Shown: positions 33,066-42,651, counted from the stretch's first letter. The stretch: DNA of 64,000 nt from Pseudodesulfovibrio senegalensis (GCF_008830225.1 NZ_WAIE01000004.1:62001-126000), one strand, 5' to 3'. Notes: generated by a model from the sequence alone, not told the origin. Made by a program: numbers and translations.

Positions 33066-34089
33066 AAGCGTTGTTCTTTCCACGGTGGTGGAAAGCTGCG
33101 GCTCCACGCCGCGTTCTTCCGGGGCCAAGATGGCCGTGCGCCGCGACGGGCGCATCGAAGGCACTGTGGGCGGCGGCATCGTGGAGGCCAAGGCCTGCCG
33201 CTGCGCCGCCGGAATGCTGGAAAAACAGGGCGACTCCGCGGTGTTGTCACACATGAGCCTGACCAATGATCTGGCCGCGGGCACGGACATGATCTGCGGG
33301 GGCGACCTGACCCTGTTCATGGAAACCGTTGCCCCGGAGTCCGAGGCGGCCAACTGCTATCAGGCGCTGGACGGGCTGTTGCGGCGCGGGCGCAGGGCGG
33401 TCATGTTCACGGCGTTCGAGGGTTGCGGCACAGATGACGACACCGTGCGCGTCAAGGGCCGCAGCATCGGCGAGCGCATCGAGGACATGCCGGATACCTA
33501 TGGCCTTGGCGCGGACGAGGCCAGGGACCTGTTCGACCGCGCCCTTGCCATGGGCGGGGCCACGCAGGAGGCGGACGGCGTGCACGTGTTTGCCGAGGCC
33601 TTTATTCCGCCCGCACCCCTGTACCTTTTCGGGGCCGGGCATGTTTCCCGGGCCACGGCCCGCATTGCGGCCACCGTGAATTTCCGGGTGGTGGTCATCG
33701 ACGACCGTGGGGATTTCGCCAACGAGGAGCGTTTTCCGGACGCGGACGAAGTGGTCGTGCTGGATTCCTTTGACGATTCCTTTGCCGGGCGGGAGGTCGA
33801 CCCCGGCGATTACATTATCATTTTCACGCGCGGGCATGTGCACGACAAGACCGTGCTGGGGCAGGCCCTGAAAACCCCGGCGCACTACGTGGGCATGATC
33901 GGCAGCAAGCGCAAGCGCACCGCCATTTACGAAGCCCTGCTCAAGGAGGGCACGCCGCAGAAGGATATTGACCGTACCTACAGCCCCATCGGTTTGAGCA
34001 TCGGCGCGCAGACCCCCGAGGAAATAGCCCTGAGCATCGTTTCCGAACTGGTGGCCGTGCGTGCCGGAGTGCGCGATTCCGTATGCTGA
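33019..34089 (+). CDS. XdhC-family molybdenum-hydroxylase maturation factor
   Basis: XdhC/CoxI family chaperone of 356 residues. It binds molybdenum cofactor, protects it during sulfuration and inserts it into xanthine-oxidase family enzymes. The N-terminal XdhC/CoxI part has VESCGSTPRSSGAKMAVRRD and GTVGGGIVEAKA near residue 20-60; the C-terminal Rossmann part begins LYLFGAGHVSRATARIA near 200 and has VGMIGSKRKRTAI near 295 and YSPIGLSIGAQTPEEIALSI. The target is almost certainly the aldehyde oxidoreductase encoded upstream. The ATG lies 47 bp inside the ligase gene; no strong ribosome site is seen, so it may rely on re-initiation. Confidence 0.92.
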   Translation: MKNLVREIVRLLESGESVVLSTVVESCGSTPRSSGAKMAVRRDGRIEGTVGGGIVEAKACRCAAGMLEKQGDSAVLSHMSLTNDLAAGTDMICGGDLTLFMETVAPESEAANCYQALDGLLRRGRRAVMFTAFEGCGTDDDTVRVKGRSIGERIEDMPDTYGLGADEARDLFDRALAMGGATQEADGVHVFAEAFIPPAPLYLFGAGHVSRATARIAATVNFRVVVIDDRGDFANEERFPDADEVVVLDSFDDSFAGREVDPGDYIIIFTRGHVHDKTVLGQALKTPAHYVGMIGSKRKRTAIYEALLKEGTPQKDIDRTYSPIGLSIGAQTPEEIALSIVSELVAVRAGVRDSVC

Positions 34090-35252
34090 ACCCGGACGCG
34101 TCCATGCATGGCATGGCGGCCCTGATTCCGGCGGCCGGGTTTTCCTCGCGCATGGGCAGGCTCAAGCCGCTTTTGCCGCTGGGGGATTGCAGCGTGCTGG
34201 CACGGAGCGTGCGCCTGTTTCGCCGGGCCGGGATCGCGGATATTGTGGTCATCACCGGACACCGGGCCGACGAGGTGGGGCGCGAGGCAGAAGCCTGCGG
34301 GGCGCGCGTGGTCCACAACCCGGATTTCGAGCAGGGCATGTTCGGTTCGTTCCGGGCCGGTGTGGCCGCGCTCAGGCCCGATTGTACGGCGTTCTTTGCC
34401 CTGCCTGCGGACATCCCCCTTGTGCGGCCGTCCACGGTCGCCGCTTTGCGTGCGGATTTTGCCGGGCATGGCGCGGCCGTGACCTACCCGGCATTTCTGG
34501 GTGAACGCGGCCATCCTCCCCTGATTCGCGCGGACGTGGTTTCCGATATTCTGGCCCATGACGGGACCGGTGGGCTGCGCACGGTTCTGGAGGCTCGCGA
34601 GCCAGAGGCCCGCGAGGTGGCTGTGGCGGACATGGGCACCATGCTGGACATGGACCGGCCCGAACACTACGAGCGGGCGCAGGCCATGGCCGATGCCGGA
34701 TATCCGCAGCCGGACGAGTGCCGCGCATTGTGGAACATGCGTGAGCCGAACCCGGCCCTGCGAGAACATTGCGCGGCCGTGGCCGGGCTGGCCCTTGCCA
34801 TGGCCGAGGCCCTCAATGAACGGCGTGCGGCCAATGGTCACGCCGGCCCCGGTTTGCTGGACACCGGGCTGGTGCTGGGCGCGGCCCTGACCCACGACAT
34901 CGCCAAGGGCGGCCGCCGCCATGCGCAGGCCGGAGCGGATTTTCTGGAATCGCACGGCTTTCCCCGCGCCGCCCGCATCGTGGCCGACCATGCGGATCTA
35001 ACCCTTGCGCCGGACCAGCCCCTTGGCGAGCGGGAGATCGTTTTTCTGGCCGACAAGCTGGTGCGCGGCAGCGGGCGCGTGGAGCTGGAATCGCGCTATG
35101 CGGCCAAGATGGAACAGTACGGCCACGACCCGGACGCCCGCGCCGCCATTCAGGCCCGCCTTGAACGCGCCCGGACCGTGAATGAGCAGTTCACAATCGA
35201 GGCCGTCCGCAATCCTGCGCTTTTGGACGCACACGACTTCGATCTGTTCTGA
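34083..35252 (+). CDS. MobA/MocA-like nucleotidyltransferase fused to an HD domain (DVU_1551-like)
   Basis: Two-domain protein of 389 residues. The N-terminal part (1-195) is a MobA/MocA-type NTP transferase: LIPAAGFSSRMGRLKPLLPL near residue 14, VVITGHRADEV, FALPADIPLVRPSTV and GERGHPPLI. Such domains attach CMP or GMP to molybdopterin, and a Mop-type enzyme needs the cytosine dinucleotide form, so CTP is the likely substrate. The C-terminal part (about 210-389) is an HD hydrolase-like domain with LTHDIAKGGRRHAQAG near 265 and VADHADLTL near 300. The start overlaps the xdhC stop by seven bases. It closes the maturation run, and no clear terminator follows. Confidence 0.85.
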   Translation: MLNPDASMHGMAALIPAAGFSSRMGRLKPLLPLGDCSVLARSVRLFRRAGIADIVVITGHRADEVGREAEACGARVVHNPDFEQGMFGSFRAGVAALRPDCTAFFALPADIPLVRPSTVAALRADFAGHGAAVTYPAFLGERGHPPLIRADVVSDILAHDGTGGLRTVLEAREPEAREVAVADMGTMLDMDRPEHYERAQAMADAGYPQPDECRALWNMREPNPALREHCAAVAGLALAMAEALNERRAANGHAGPGLLDTGLVLGAALTHDIAKGGRRHAQAGADFLESHGFPRAARIVADHADLTLAPDQPLGEREIVFLADKLVRGSGRVELESRYAAKMEQYGHDPDARAAIQARLERARTVNEQFTIEAVRNPALLDAHDFDLF

Positions 35253-35289
35253 TCCTGTTTGGTTGTTCATGACGTTTCTTTATGTGTTG

Positions 35290-35317
35290 TTGACAAAACC
35301 CGCATCTTGACGATAGT
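35290..35317 (+). promoter_or_regulatory. Promoter of the AraC regulator gene
   Basis: TTGACA at 35290-35295 and GATAGT at 35312-35317, 16-bp spacer. The -10 region lies inside the Fur-box-like sequence, the usual arrangement for iron repression. Confidence 0.5.
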
Positions 35318-35330
35318 GAGAATCAAAATC
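35312..35330. promoter_or_regulatory. Fur box
   Basis: GATAGTGAGAATCAAAATC agrees with the 19-bp Fur consensus at 15 positions by my count and overlaps the -10 element of the AraC gene promoter, 77 bp ahead of its start codon. Confidence 0.65.
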
Positions 35331-35406
35331 ATGTAGATGATTGACCGTGCGTGCGGGCCGCCCACGGTCGTATCACTATTTCCTTTAGCGTCAGTGAGGG
35401 TCGTTC

Positions 35407-36435
35407 ATGTACATGGAGTCACGCGAGTACGCGCCGGTTGCCGAACAGGCGTCCGTGGTTGATCACTACAGGAAGTGCTACGGAGAGCTGGATGTTTTTG
35501 TGGAACGGCCGACTTCCCATCAGCACGCGGACGAATATATCCGTTGGGAGATCATGGATACGGCCGGGGACGGATTTGCGGAACTGGTGCATCTGAAGAG
35601 CGGGCTCAATGTGGGGGTGTGTGGGTATCGGTTTTTCAATCCGCTGGATTCGTGCGTCAAGGAAATGAGTTCCACCTTCCAGTTCTGCATGCTGCTTTCC
35701 GGAAGTTTCGAGGTGCGCGACGGTTCGCAGGTGCGCCGGTTCAACAGCGGCGAACTGGTCATGCGTAGCGGCTGCATGCGCGATGTGCGTTATGTGCAGC
35801 CCGCCAACAGTTTCATCAGCGGCGTTTCCATCGAGCTCTCCCACTCCATGGTGGAATCGTGGCTCGGCAAGACCCCGTGCGAATTGAGCAAGGCCCTTGA
35901 ATGCTGCATGAAGAACCGGTTTTCCGACGTCGGGTGCGTGGGCATGTGGAGCATACCGCCGAAGCACCCGCTCATGCAGGCGGCCAAGACCCTTGCATTG
36001 ACCGGGCACAACACGGTTTGCGGCAGGCTGCAGTTCGAATCGCTGGCGCTTGATTGCCTGTGGCGCATACTGTCCATAGATACCCCTTTGAAGTCCGGTT
36101 CGCAGCGCCGGGGGTCGCAACGCCAAAAAGCAGTGGACGAGGCCCTGGACATACTGAACGAGGAATGGCCCGATCCCCCAACCATCAGCGCGCTGGCCCG
36201 GCGGGTGGGTATAAACGACTGCTATCTCAAGTCGGATTTCCGCGCGCGCACGGGCATGTCCATCGGTGAGTACGTGCGCAAGCTGCGTATGGAAAATGCC
36301 CTGAGCCTCATCGAGTCGGGCCGCTGCTCCATTCTGCAGGCGGCCACGTTCGTGGGCTATTCCAATCCCAGCCATTTCAGCGAGGCCTTCAAGCGTTTTT
36401 ACGGCAGGCTGCCATCGGCCTGCATTCCGCGCTGA
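35407..36435 (+). CDS. AraC-family transcriptional regulator (PchR-like)
   Basis: Regulator of 342 residues. The C-terminal 100 residues carry the double helix-turn-helix: ISALARRVGINDCYLKSDFR near 255, then LRMENALSLIESGRCSILQA and ATFVGYSNPSHFSEAFKRFY with the family signature near 315. The N-terminal 220 residues are an effector domain resembling PchR/YbtA-type siderophore regulators (FQFCMLLSGSFEVRDGSQVR, FNSGELVMRSGCMRDV). It contains many Cys (CVKEM, FQFCML, SGCMRD, ECCMKNRF), which could have sensory meaning. It is preceded by a Fur box and followed on the same strand by the ABC pair and TonB receptor, so it probably activates them when the siderophore is present. Confidence 0.88.
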   Translation: MYMESREYAPVAEQASVVDHYRKCYGELDVFVERPTSHQHADEYIRWEIMDTAGDGFAELVHLKSGLNVGVCGYRFFNPLDSCVKEMSSTFQFCMLLSGSFEVRDGSQVRRFNSGELVMRSGCMRDVRYVQPANSFISGVSIELSHSMVESWLGKTPCELSKALECCMKNRFSDVGCVGMWSIPPKHPLMQAAKTLALTGHNTVCGRLQFESLALDCLWRILSIDTPLKSGSQRRGSQRQKAVDEALDILNEEWPDPPTISALARRVGINDCYLKSDFRARTGMSIGEYVRKLRMENALSLIESGRCSILQAATFVGYSNPSHFSEAFKRFYGRLPSACIPR

Positions 36436-36647
36436 TTTCGGCCCGCACCTTTTTTCCCGCCTGCGGGTTTTATTTTACTGATCGGGGTAGAGAATCCTTT
36501 GCGGGTTCTGCATCGTGCTTGTGGATTTCAAGGCACCGATGCCGGACCCGTGATGCATTGTCGCTTCCGGACCAGCGGTTTCGGTGCAAACCAACCGAGT
36601 CGGCGACCCGGCCATCTGTGCCGCCGCCGTCCAAGCGAGGTTTCCCG

Positions 36648-38474
36648 ATGAGTTCTCAGTCCCACTGCGCGTGTTCCGGATATGCGTCGTCAGCACGCCC
36701 CGGATCGCACACCAAGAAAAAATACGGCATCTGGGCCCTGATGCGCCCCGTCATTTTTCCCATACGTTCGGCCATGGTCATGTCCGGCGCGGGTTCCGTG
36801 GCTGCCTTGGGCGGTATAGCCGCCCTTGCGCTGGTCGTGGCCTCCCTGATGAGCCATGACGAACGGCTCTGGTTCTGGATTCTCCTGTCCGCGGGCCTGA
36901 CCGTGGCTGCCGTGTTGCTGCGCATTTATGCCTTCACCGTGTCCCATGTGGCGGCCTTCAGGCTGGAGATCCTCTTGCGCACGGGCATGAGCGAGCATCT
37001 GGCCCGTGTCCCGCTCGGCCATCTTCTGGTCAACGGTTCGGGCAGCATCGCCAAGGTCATGCAGGAGGACGTCAAGAACCTCCACGCCTTTGTGGCCGAC
37101 ACCACGCCCCTGATCGGCAAGAGCGTGGCCACGCCCGTGGTCACGCTGGCGCTGCTGCTGTTCATCGACTGGCGCCTGGCTTTGGTTGCGCTCGGTGTTT
37201 TGGCGGCCGGGACCGTTTGCGTCAGTCTGGCCATGCGCAACAACAGGGAGATGCAGGAAAAGTATGATGCGGAAAGGGAGCGCATCAACGGTGCTGTGGT
37301 GGAGTTCGTGCAGGCCATGCCCGTGGTGCGGACATTCGACGACGGCGCGGACTCGTTCGGCCGGTACAGTTCGGCACTGGACGGTTTTCATTCCATCATG
37401 ACCAAATGGCTGCGGGTTTGCGGCACCAGCGGCAAGGTCGGAATCGTGGCGCTGGCTCCGTTGCCCACGCTCACGGCCGTGACCGCCGCCGGATTGATCC
37501 TTGTGCAGGGCGGTACGCTCGACTTTCCCCGCTGGGCCGGAATCCTGCTGCTGGGCACGGGCATGGCCGAATCACTCATGCCGCTCATGTGGCTCAATTT
37601 TTTCATTCGCAAGGCCAATGCCAGCGCGCGCCGCATACAGGCGCTCATGGACATCCCGGCCCTGCCGGAATCCGGCAATGCGCTGGAGCCCGAAGACGCG
37701 TCCCTAAAGTTCCGGGATGTGAGCTTTGCCTACGACGGCAGAAGGGACGACGCATTGCAAAACGTGAATTTTCAGGTGCCCACGGGCACGGTGACCGCTC
37801 TGGTGGGGCCGTCCGGCGCAGGCAAGAGCACGGCCGCACGGCTGATTCCCCGCTTCTGGGACGTGCGTTCAGGCAGCATCAAGGTGGGCGGCGTGGACGT
37901 GCGCGACATGGACCCGGTTCGGCTCATGCAGACCGTGGCCTTTGTCTTTCAGGACAATTTCCTGTTTCAGGACACCATAGCCGACAACATCCGCATGGGG
38001 CGGCCGGACGCGTCCATGGAGGATGTGGAGGCCGCGGCCCGAGCCGCTCAGGCCCACGAATTCATCATGGAGCTGCCGGACGGCTACGGCTCCATGGCCG
38101 GGGAGCGCGGTGCGCGTCTTTCCGGCGGGCAGCGCCAGCGCATCACCATTGCCCGCGCCATATTGCAGGACAGCCCGGTGGTGGTGCTGGACGAGGCCAC
38201 TGCCTTTGCCGACCCGGAAAGCGAGGCGCTGGTCATCGAGGCCCTTGCCAATCTCATGAAGGGCCGCACCGTGATCATCATTGCGCACCGCCTTTCCACG
38301 ATCCGCGACGCGGACCAGATCGTGGTGCTGGATCAGGGCCGGTTGGCGCAGAGCGGAACCCACGACGAACTCATTGCCGCGGGCGGGGTGTACGCCCGGC
38401 TCTGGCAGAGCCACGAACAGGCCCGGGGCTGGACTCTGGGCGCGTCCGCGCACGAACAGCGGGAGGAGAACTGA
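36648..38474 (+). CDS. ABC transporter, exporter-fold permease-ATPase (YbtP/IrtA-like), first half of a pair
   Basis: Fused membrane/ATPase protein of 608 residues. Six transmembrane helices lie within residues 25-330; the ATPase follows with Walker A GPSGAGKSTAARLI near 387, Q-loop VFQDNFLFQDT, signature LSGGQRQRITIARAIL near 492, Walker B VVVLDEATAFADPE near 513 and switch His in IIIAHRLST. YbtPQ and IrtAB have this exporter fold yet import ferric siderophores, and the location between an AraC regulator with Fur box and a TonB receptor supports that role. The N-terminus has a Cys/His-containing stretch before TM1. Start ATG 36648 follows GCGAGG. The second half gene begins one base after its stop. 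Confidence 0.88.
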   Translation: MSSQSHCACSGYASSARPGSHTKKKYGIWALMRPVIFPIRSAMVMSGAGSVAALGGIAALALVVASLMSHDERLWFWILLSAGLTVAAVLLRIYAFTVSHVAAFRLEILLRTGMSEHLARVPLGHLLVNGSGSIAKVMQEDVKNLHAFVADTTPLIGKSVATPVVTLALLLFIDWRLALVALGVLAAGTVCVSLAMRNNREMQEKYDAERERINGAVVEFVQAMPVVRTFDDGADSFGRYSSALDGFHSIMTKWLRVCGTSGKVGIVALAPLPTLTAVTAAGLILVQGGTLDFPRWAGILLLGTGMAESLMPLMWLNFFIRKANASARRIQALMDIPALPESGNALEPEDASLKFRDVSFAYDGRRDDALQNVNFQVPTGTVTALVGPSGAGKSTAARLIPRFWDVRSGSIKVGGVDVRDMDPVRLMQTVAFVFQDNFLFQDTIADNIRMGRPDASMEDVEAAARAAQAHEFIMELPDGYGSMAGERGARLSGGQRQRITIARAILQDSPVVVLDEATAFADPESEALVIEALANLMKGRTVIIIAHRLSTIRDADQIVVLDQGRLAQSGTHDELIAAGGVYARLWQSHEQARGWTLGASAHEQREEN

Positions 38475-38475
38475 A

Positions 38476-40272
38476 GTGACCACACAGACCGAAACCATGC
38501 GTTCCACGCCTCTTTCCGCCACATGGGCCAGAATGCAGAAAGCGAGCGGGGATCAGGTCTCCCAATTGCGTCGCTGCATGCTCTTTTCAACTCTTTCCGC
38601 CGTGGTGCAGGGGCTGGCGTTCGCCTGCTTCTACCCGCTGCTGGATGCGGTGTTGGCCGCTCCTGCGGATTGGGACAGGGCCTGGCTGTGGGTAGCCGCG
38701 CTGGCCGCATGCACGGTGCTGGATATTGTTTTCATCTGGATCGCGCGCGGGTTCGACTATGCCGGACCCATTGCGGACGTGACCCACAACCTGCGGCTGG
38801 TGCTCGGCAGGCATCTGCGAAACATGCCCCTCGAGGCTTTGGACAAAAAGCGTTCGGGCGAACTGGCTGCCGTGCTGGCCGGAAACGTGGACGAGGTGGT
38901 CACGCCCATGGGCATGCTCTCCTCTGCGTTTCTGGGCATCGTGGTCACCCCGGTGGTGGCCGTGGCCGCCACGGCGTTCGTGGATTGGCGGCTGGCGTTG
39001 GCCATGGTCAGCATCGTTCCGCTGGCCCTGCCCCTGTACTACTGGCGCAGGCGCGCCGCAGGGCGGGGCTATCGGGCCATAGCCAAGGCTCACGCACGCA
39101 CCTCCGCCGAGCTGGTGGAATATGCACAGGGCCTTGCGGTGCTGCGCGCTACCAATCAGGTGGGCAAGAAGGCCCGCCGTCTTCAGGCCGCGCTGGAAAA
39201 CCTGCGTGACGTTCAGGAGCGCGAGCAGTGGTGCCTTGTGTGGCCCGGTGTTTTGTATTCCTCGCTGGTGCAGGTGGGGCTGTTGGTGGTTATGGCGCTC
39301 GGCGTCTGGTTCATCCTCTCGGGAACGCTCAGCGTTGCCGTGCTGGCCGCGCTGTTGGTGGTCGTGGTCCGTTTCAGCGAACCTCTGGCGCTTCTGTTCG
39401 GTATCAGCCCGGTTTTCGATTACATGGAGGCCGGTCTGGAGCAGGTGGAAAAGCTGCTGGCCGTCCGGCCCCTGCCTGTAGCCGACGAACCGGAGCAGCC
39501 GTCCGGTTTCGAGGTGGGCTTCAAGGACGTGCGTTTCCGCTATTCCGGCACGGACGAAGACGTGCTGAAAAACGTGAGTTTCACGCTTCCCGAGCACTCC
39601 CTGTCCGCGCTGGTCGGGCCTTCGGGATCGGGAAAGACCACCATAACCCGGTTGCTGATGCGCCATGCGGACCCGCAGCAAGGCACTGTCCGCATCGGCG
39701 GCGCGGACGTGCGCACCATGGACCAGTTGGAGTTGATGCGCCATGTCTCGGTGGTGTTTCAGGACGTGTATCTTTTTGACGACACCATTCTGGCCAATAT
39801 CCGCATGGGACGGCCCGATGCCGATGACGCGGCTGTGGAGGCCGCGGCCCGCGCCGCGCACTGCCACGAATTCATCACCCGGTTGCCCGATGGCTACCAG
39901 ACCCGGGTGGGTGACATCGGGGGCTGCCTTTCCGGCGGCGAGCGGCAACGCATCAGCATTGCCCGCGCCATTCTCAAGGACGCGCCCATCGTCATTCTGG
40001 ACGAGCCCACCGCCGCATTGGACACGGAAAGCGAAGTGGCCGTGCAAAAGGCCATTGACACGTTGGTGGGCAACCGCACGGTCATCGTCATCGCGCACCG
40101 CCTTTCCACAATCGTGGGCGCGGACGCCATTCTGGTGATCGAGGATGGTGAAGTGGCGCAGAAGGGCACGCACGCCGAGCTTCTGGAACAGCCGGGCCGC
40201 TACCGCGCCATGTGGCAGGCCCAGCAGTGCACCAAGGATTGGCACCTTGCAGCCGTTAAAGATGCTCAATGA
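38476..40272 (+). CDS. ABC transporter, exporter-fold permease-ATPase (YbtQ/IrtB-like), second half of a pair
   Basis: Partner half-transporter of 598 residues with GTG start and GGAGGAG eight bases upstream. Membrane domain about 35-320; ATPase with Walker A GPSGSGKTTITRLL near 383, VFQDVYLFDDTILANIRMG, signature LSGGERQRISIARAILKDA near 485, Walker B IVILDEPTAALDTE near 510 and VIVIAHRLST. The two halves are similar in length but diverged, as in obligate heterodimers. Four bases separate its last codons from an open frame leading to the TonB receptor gene, so they are probably one transcript. Substrate import of a ferric chelate is inferred. Confidence 0.88.
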   Translation: MTTQTETMRSTPLSATWARMQKASGDQVSQLRRCMLFSTLSAVVQGLAFACFYPLLDAVLAAPADWDRAWLWVAALAACTVLDIVFIWIARGFDYAGPIADVTHNLRLVLGRHLRNMPLEALDKKRSGELAAVLAGNVDEVVTPMGMLSSAFLGIVVTPVVAVAATAFVDWRLALAMVSIVPLALPLYYWRRRAAGRGYRAIAKAHARTSAELVEYAQGLAVLRATNQVGKKARRLQAALENLRDVQEREQWCLVWPGVLYSSLVQVGLLVVMALGVWFILSGTLSVAVLAALLVVVVRFSEPLALLFGISPVFDYMEAGLEQVEKLLAVRPLPVADEPEQPSGFEVGFKDVRFRYSGTDEDVLKNVSFTLPEHSLSALVGPSGSGKTTITRLLMRHADPQQGTVRIGGADVRTMDQLELMRHVSVVFQDVYLFDDTILANIRMGRPDADDAAVEAAARAAHCHEFITRLPDGYQTRVGDIGGCLSGGERQRISIARAILKDAPIVILDEPTAALDTESEVAVQKAIDTLVGNRTVIVIAHRLSTIVGADAILVIEDGEVAQKGTHAELLEQPGRYRAMWQAQQCTKDWHLAAVKDAQ

Positions 40273-40382
40273 AAATAATGTGTTGCCGGAATGGGGTGGT
40301 GGTTTTTTCCGTTTCGGGTGGACCGGGCAGAGCAATTGTCCAAAAAGGGTGGATCAAATCAATCTTGAGGAGGATTGCTACA

Positions 40383-42563
40383 ATGGAGAATACCATCATT
40401 CCCCCGTGCCGGGGGAGAGGGTCGGGCCTTGCCGTGGTTGCGAGGTCCTTGCTTCTCGTTGCTCTCATGCTGGCGGTGACGGCCGGGCTGGCCTTTGCCG
40501 ATGAGAGCGGGGACGAGGGCCAATCCGGCAAGACCGTGAAACTCGAGGCCGTCAAGGTCACGGCCAACAAGATGGAGGAATCGCTCAAGGACGTGCCCCA
40601 GAGCATCACCGTCATCAACGAGATGGACATCGAGGAGAAGGGCATTGAAAACATGTCCGACGTCATCGACAACATCCCGGGCATGTCCTACTCCGCGGAC
40701 CATGGGCTGGCCATCAACTTCCGCGGGCTGAACTCCTCCATGTTCACCATGAACAACCCGGTGACCATGTACGTGGACGGCATCGCCCACAGCGGCAAGA
40801 CCGGATTCGACACGTCCATGGTCAACGTGGAGCGTGTTGAGGTCCTGCGCGGTGCGCAGTCTACCCTGTACGGCAAGAACGCCATGGGCGCGGTCATCAA
40901 CGTGGTCACCAAGGACCCCACCAACGAGTGGCAGGGCAAGGTGGGCACCGAGTACGGCAGTTGGGATTACATCAAGGGCTACGCCGCCATGAACGGTCCC
41001 ATTGTGGAGGACAGGTTGTTTCTCGGCCTCAGCGCCCAGTACGATCAGGATCAGGGTTGGATCAAGAACGACTATCCGGGCATGAACGAAGACGCCAACC
41101 GTGAGCATGAACGCAAGATCAACGGCTACGTCCTGTTCAAGCCCATTGAGGACCTCCGCATGCGTCTTGCCGCTTACCATTCCAAGGAAGTGTCCCATTG
41201 GGCCGACGAGTATGCCATGGTTCCCGGATCGGACCTGAGTTCCTTTAACGCGGACGATGCCAAGCACGTGAGCTATGACGTGCCCACCAAAAGCACGATC
41301 GAGGACAATTCCCAGAGCCTCAGGGTCGAATATGACTTCAGCGGGTACAAGTTCGATTCCATCACCACCCACAAGAAAATCGAAGTCGATGCCGTTTACG
41401 ATTCGGACTTTGGCGTGGACCCCAACTATGCCGGGCTGACCATGTTCGATGAAAACGAGGATGAAACCTGGGCCCAGGAGCTTCGGCTCTCCGCAGGCAG
41501 GGCCGATGAGTTCCGCTGGACCTGCGGCGTGTACGGCGATCTGGGCAACCGCAAGCAGGGTCCGTACGGTCAGCAGTTCTATGATCCGGGAATGGGGATG
41601 GCCTTTGAACAGGACGCCCATTCCGAACAGGACAGCTACACCATGGCCGCGTTCGGCCAAATCATGGCACCGCTGGGCGCTGGGTTCGAACTGACCCTTG
41701 GTGCCCGCTTGCAGCGTCTGCACAAGGAATTGGATCTGGACATGTATTATCAGGCCGTGGGCGCGGCTCCGAACCTGTTTTATTCCATGCACGGGGACAA
41801 GACCTGGAACGCGTTTCTGCCCAAGGCCGCATTGTCCTATGCCATCAATGACGAGTGGACCACCTACGTCTCCTATTCGCATGGCTACATGCCGGGCGGA
41901 TTCAACTACTTTGCCATGCAGGGATCGGCGGATGCCAACTCGTTCAAGCCGGAAAAGTCCAAGAACTACGAGTTGGGCCTCAAGGGCGACTATGACAGCC
42001 TGCGTATTGCCGCGGCCCTGTTCTACATGGATATCGATGACATTCACGTCTACAAGACGATCGGTTCCGGCGCTGGCGCAATGTATGTGACCGACAACGC
42101 CAAGAAGGCGCACTCCTACGGCGCCGAGCTGGAAGTGACCTACCTGCCCGTGGACACGCTGGAACTCAGCGGTTCCGTATGCGTGACCAAGGCCAAGTAC
42201 GATGAATACGACGCCGGAACCACGAATTTCGACGGCGAGGACATCGAACAGACCCCGTCCCATGTGATTCGTTTGAGCGCGGCATACCATCATCCCTGCG
42301 GCTTTTACGCCCGTGCGGACGCCCGCCACTATGGTTCCCGGTCGTTTTACGACGATGTCAATAAGAGCTTTGACGAGGCCGACGCCTATACCATCGTGGA
42401 TTCCAGAATCGGGTACCGGTTCGACAGCTTCGACGTGTACGGCTACGTCAAGAACCTCACGGACGAGGAATACGTGACAGCGTTCAGGTCGAATGGAATG
42501 GCCTCCATTGTCGGCGTGGGCGCACCCCGCACCATCGGCGCCGGCGTGATGTACTATTTCTAA
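40383..42563 (+). CDS. TonB-dependent outer-membrane receptor
   Basis: Outer-membrane gated beta-barrel of 726 residues. A signal peptide (basic start, hydrophobic VVARSLLLVALMLAVTAGLAFA) precedes VKLEAVKVTANKMEESLKDV, which contains the TonB-box-like segment, then the plug domain (PQSITVINEMDIEEKGIENM, RVEVLRGAQSTLYGKNAMGA, VINVVTKDP) and the barrel with many aromatic alternating strands ending VGAPRTIGAGVMYYF, a typical C-terminal Phe. GAGGAGG precedes ATG 40383; the open frame extends further upstream but without a signal sequence. With the ABC pair it forms an uptake path for a ferric siderophore or similar chelate. Confidence 0.93.
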   Translation: MENTIIPPCRGRGSGLAVVARSLLLVALMLAVTAGLAFADESGDEGQSGKTVKLEAVKVTANKMEESLKDVPQSITVINEMDIEEKGIENMSDVIDNIPGMSYSADHGLAINFRGLNSSMFTMNNPVTMYVDGIAHSGKTGFDTSMVNVERVEVLRGAQSTLYGKNAMGAVINVVTKDPTNEWQGKVGTEYGSWDYIKGYAAMNGPIVEDRLFLGLSAQYDQDQGWIKNDYPGMNEDANREHERKINGYVLFKPIEDLRMRLAAYHSKEVSHWADEYAMVPGSDLSSFNADDAKHVSYDVPTKSTIEDNSQSLRVEYDFSGYKFDSITTHKKIEVDAVYDSDFGVDPNYAGLTMFDENEDETWAQELRLSAGRADEFRWTCGVYGDLGNRKQGPYGQQFYDPGMGMAFEQDAHSEQDSYTMAAFGQIMAPLGAGFELTLGARLQRLHKELDLDMYYQAVGAAPNLFYSMHGDKTWNAFLPKAALSYAINDEWTTYVSYSHGYMPGGFNYFAMQGSADANSFKPEKSKNYELGLKGDYDSLRIAAALFYMDIDDIHVYKTIGSGAGAMYVTDNAKKAHSYGAELEVTYLPVDTLELSGSVCVTKAKYDEYDAGTTNFDGEDIEQTPSHVIRLSAAYHHPCGFYARADARHYGSRSFYDDVNKSFDEADAYTIVDSRIGYRFDSFDVYGYVKNLTDEEYVTAFRSNGMASIVGVGAPRTIGAGVMYYF

Positions 42564-42651
42564 CCGTTTTTTTGTGCCGCCGTATTGATTTTGATTATTG
42601 TGTTCATTTTCAATACGTCGGCACAAGCCAATGATAACAGCAGGAGAAATC

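Noticed and set aside
36436-36647. Possible B12-like leader upstream of the first ABC gene
   Set aside because: The segment GGTGCAAACCAACCGAG vaguely resembles a B12 core, but the remaining conserved boxes are absent.
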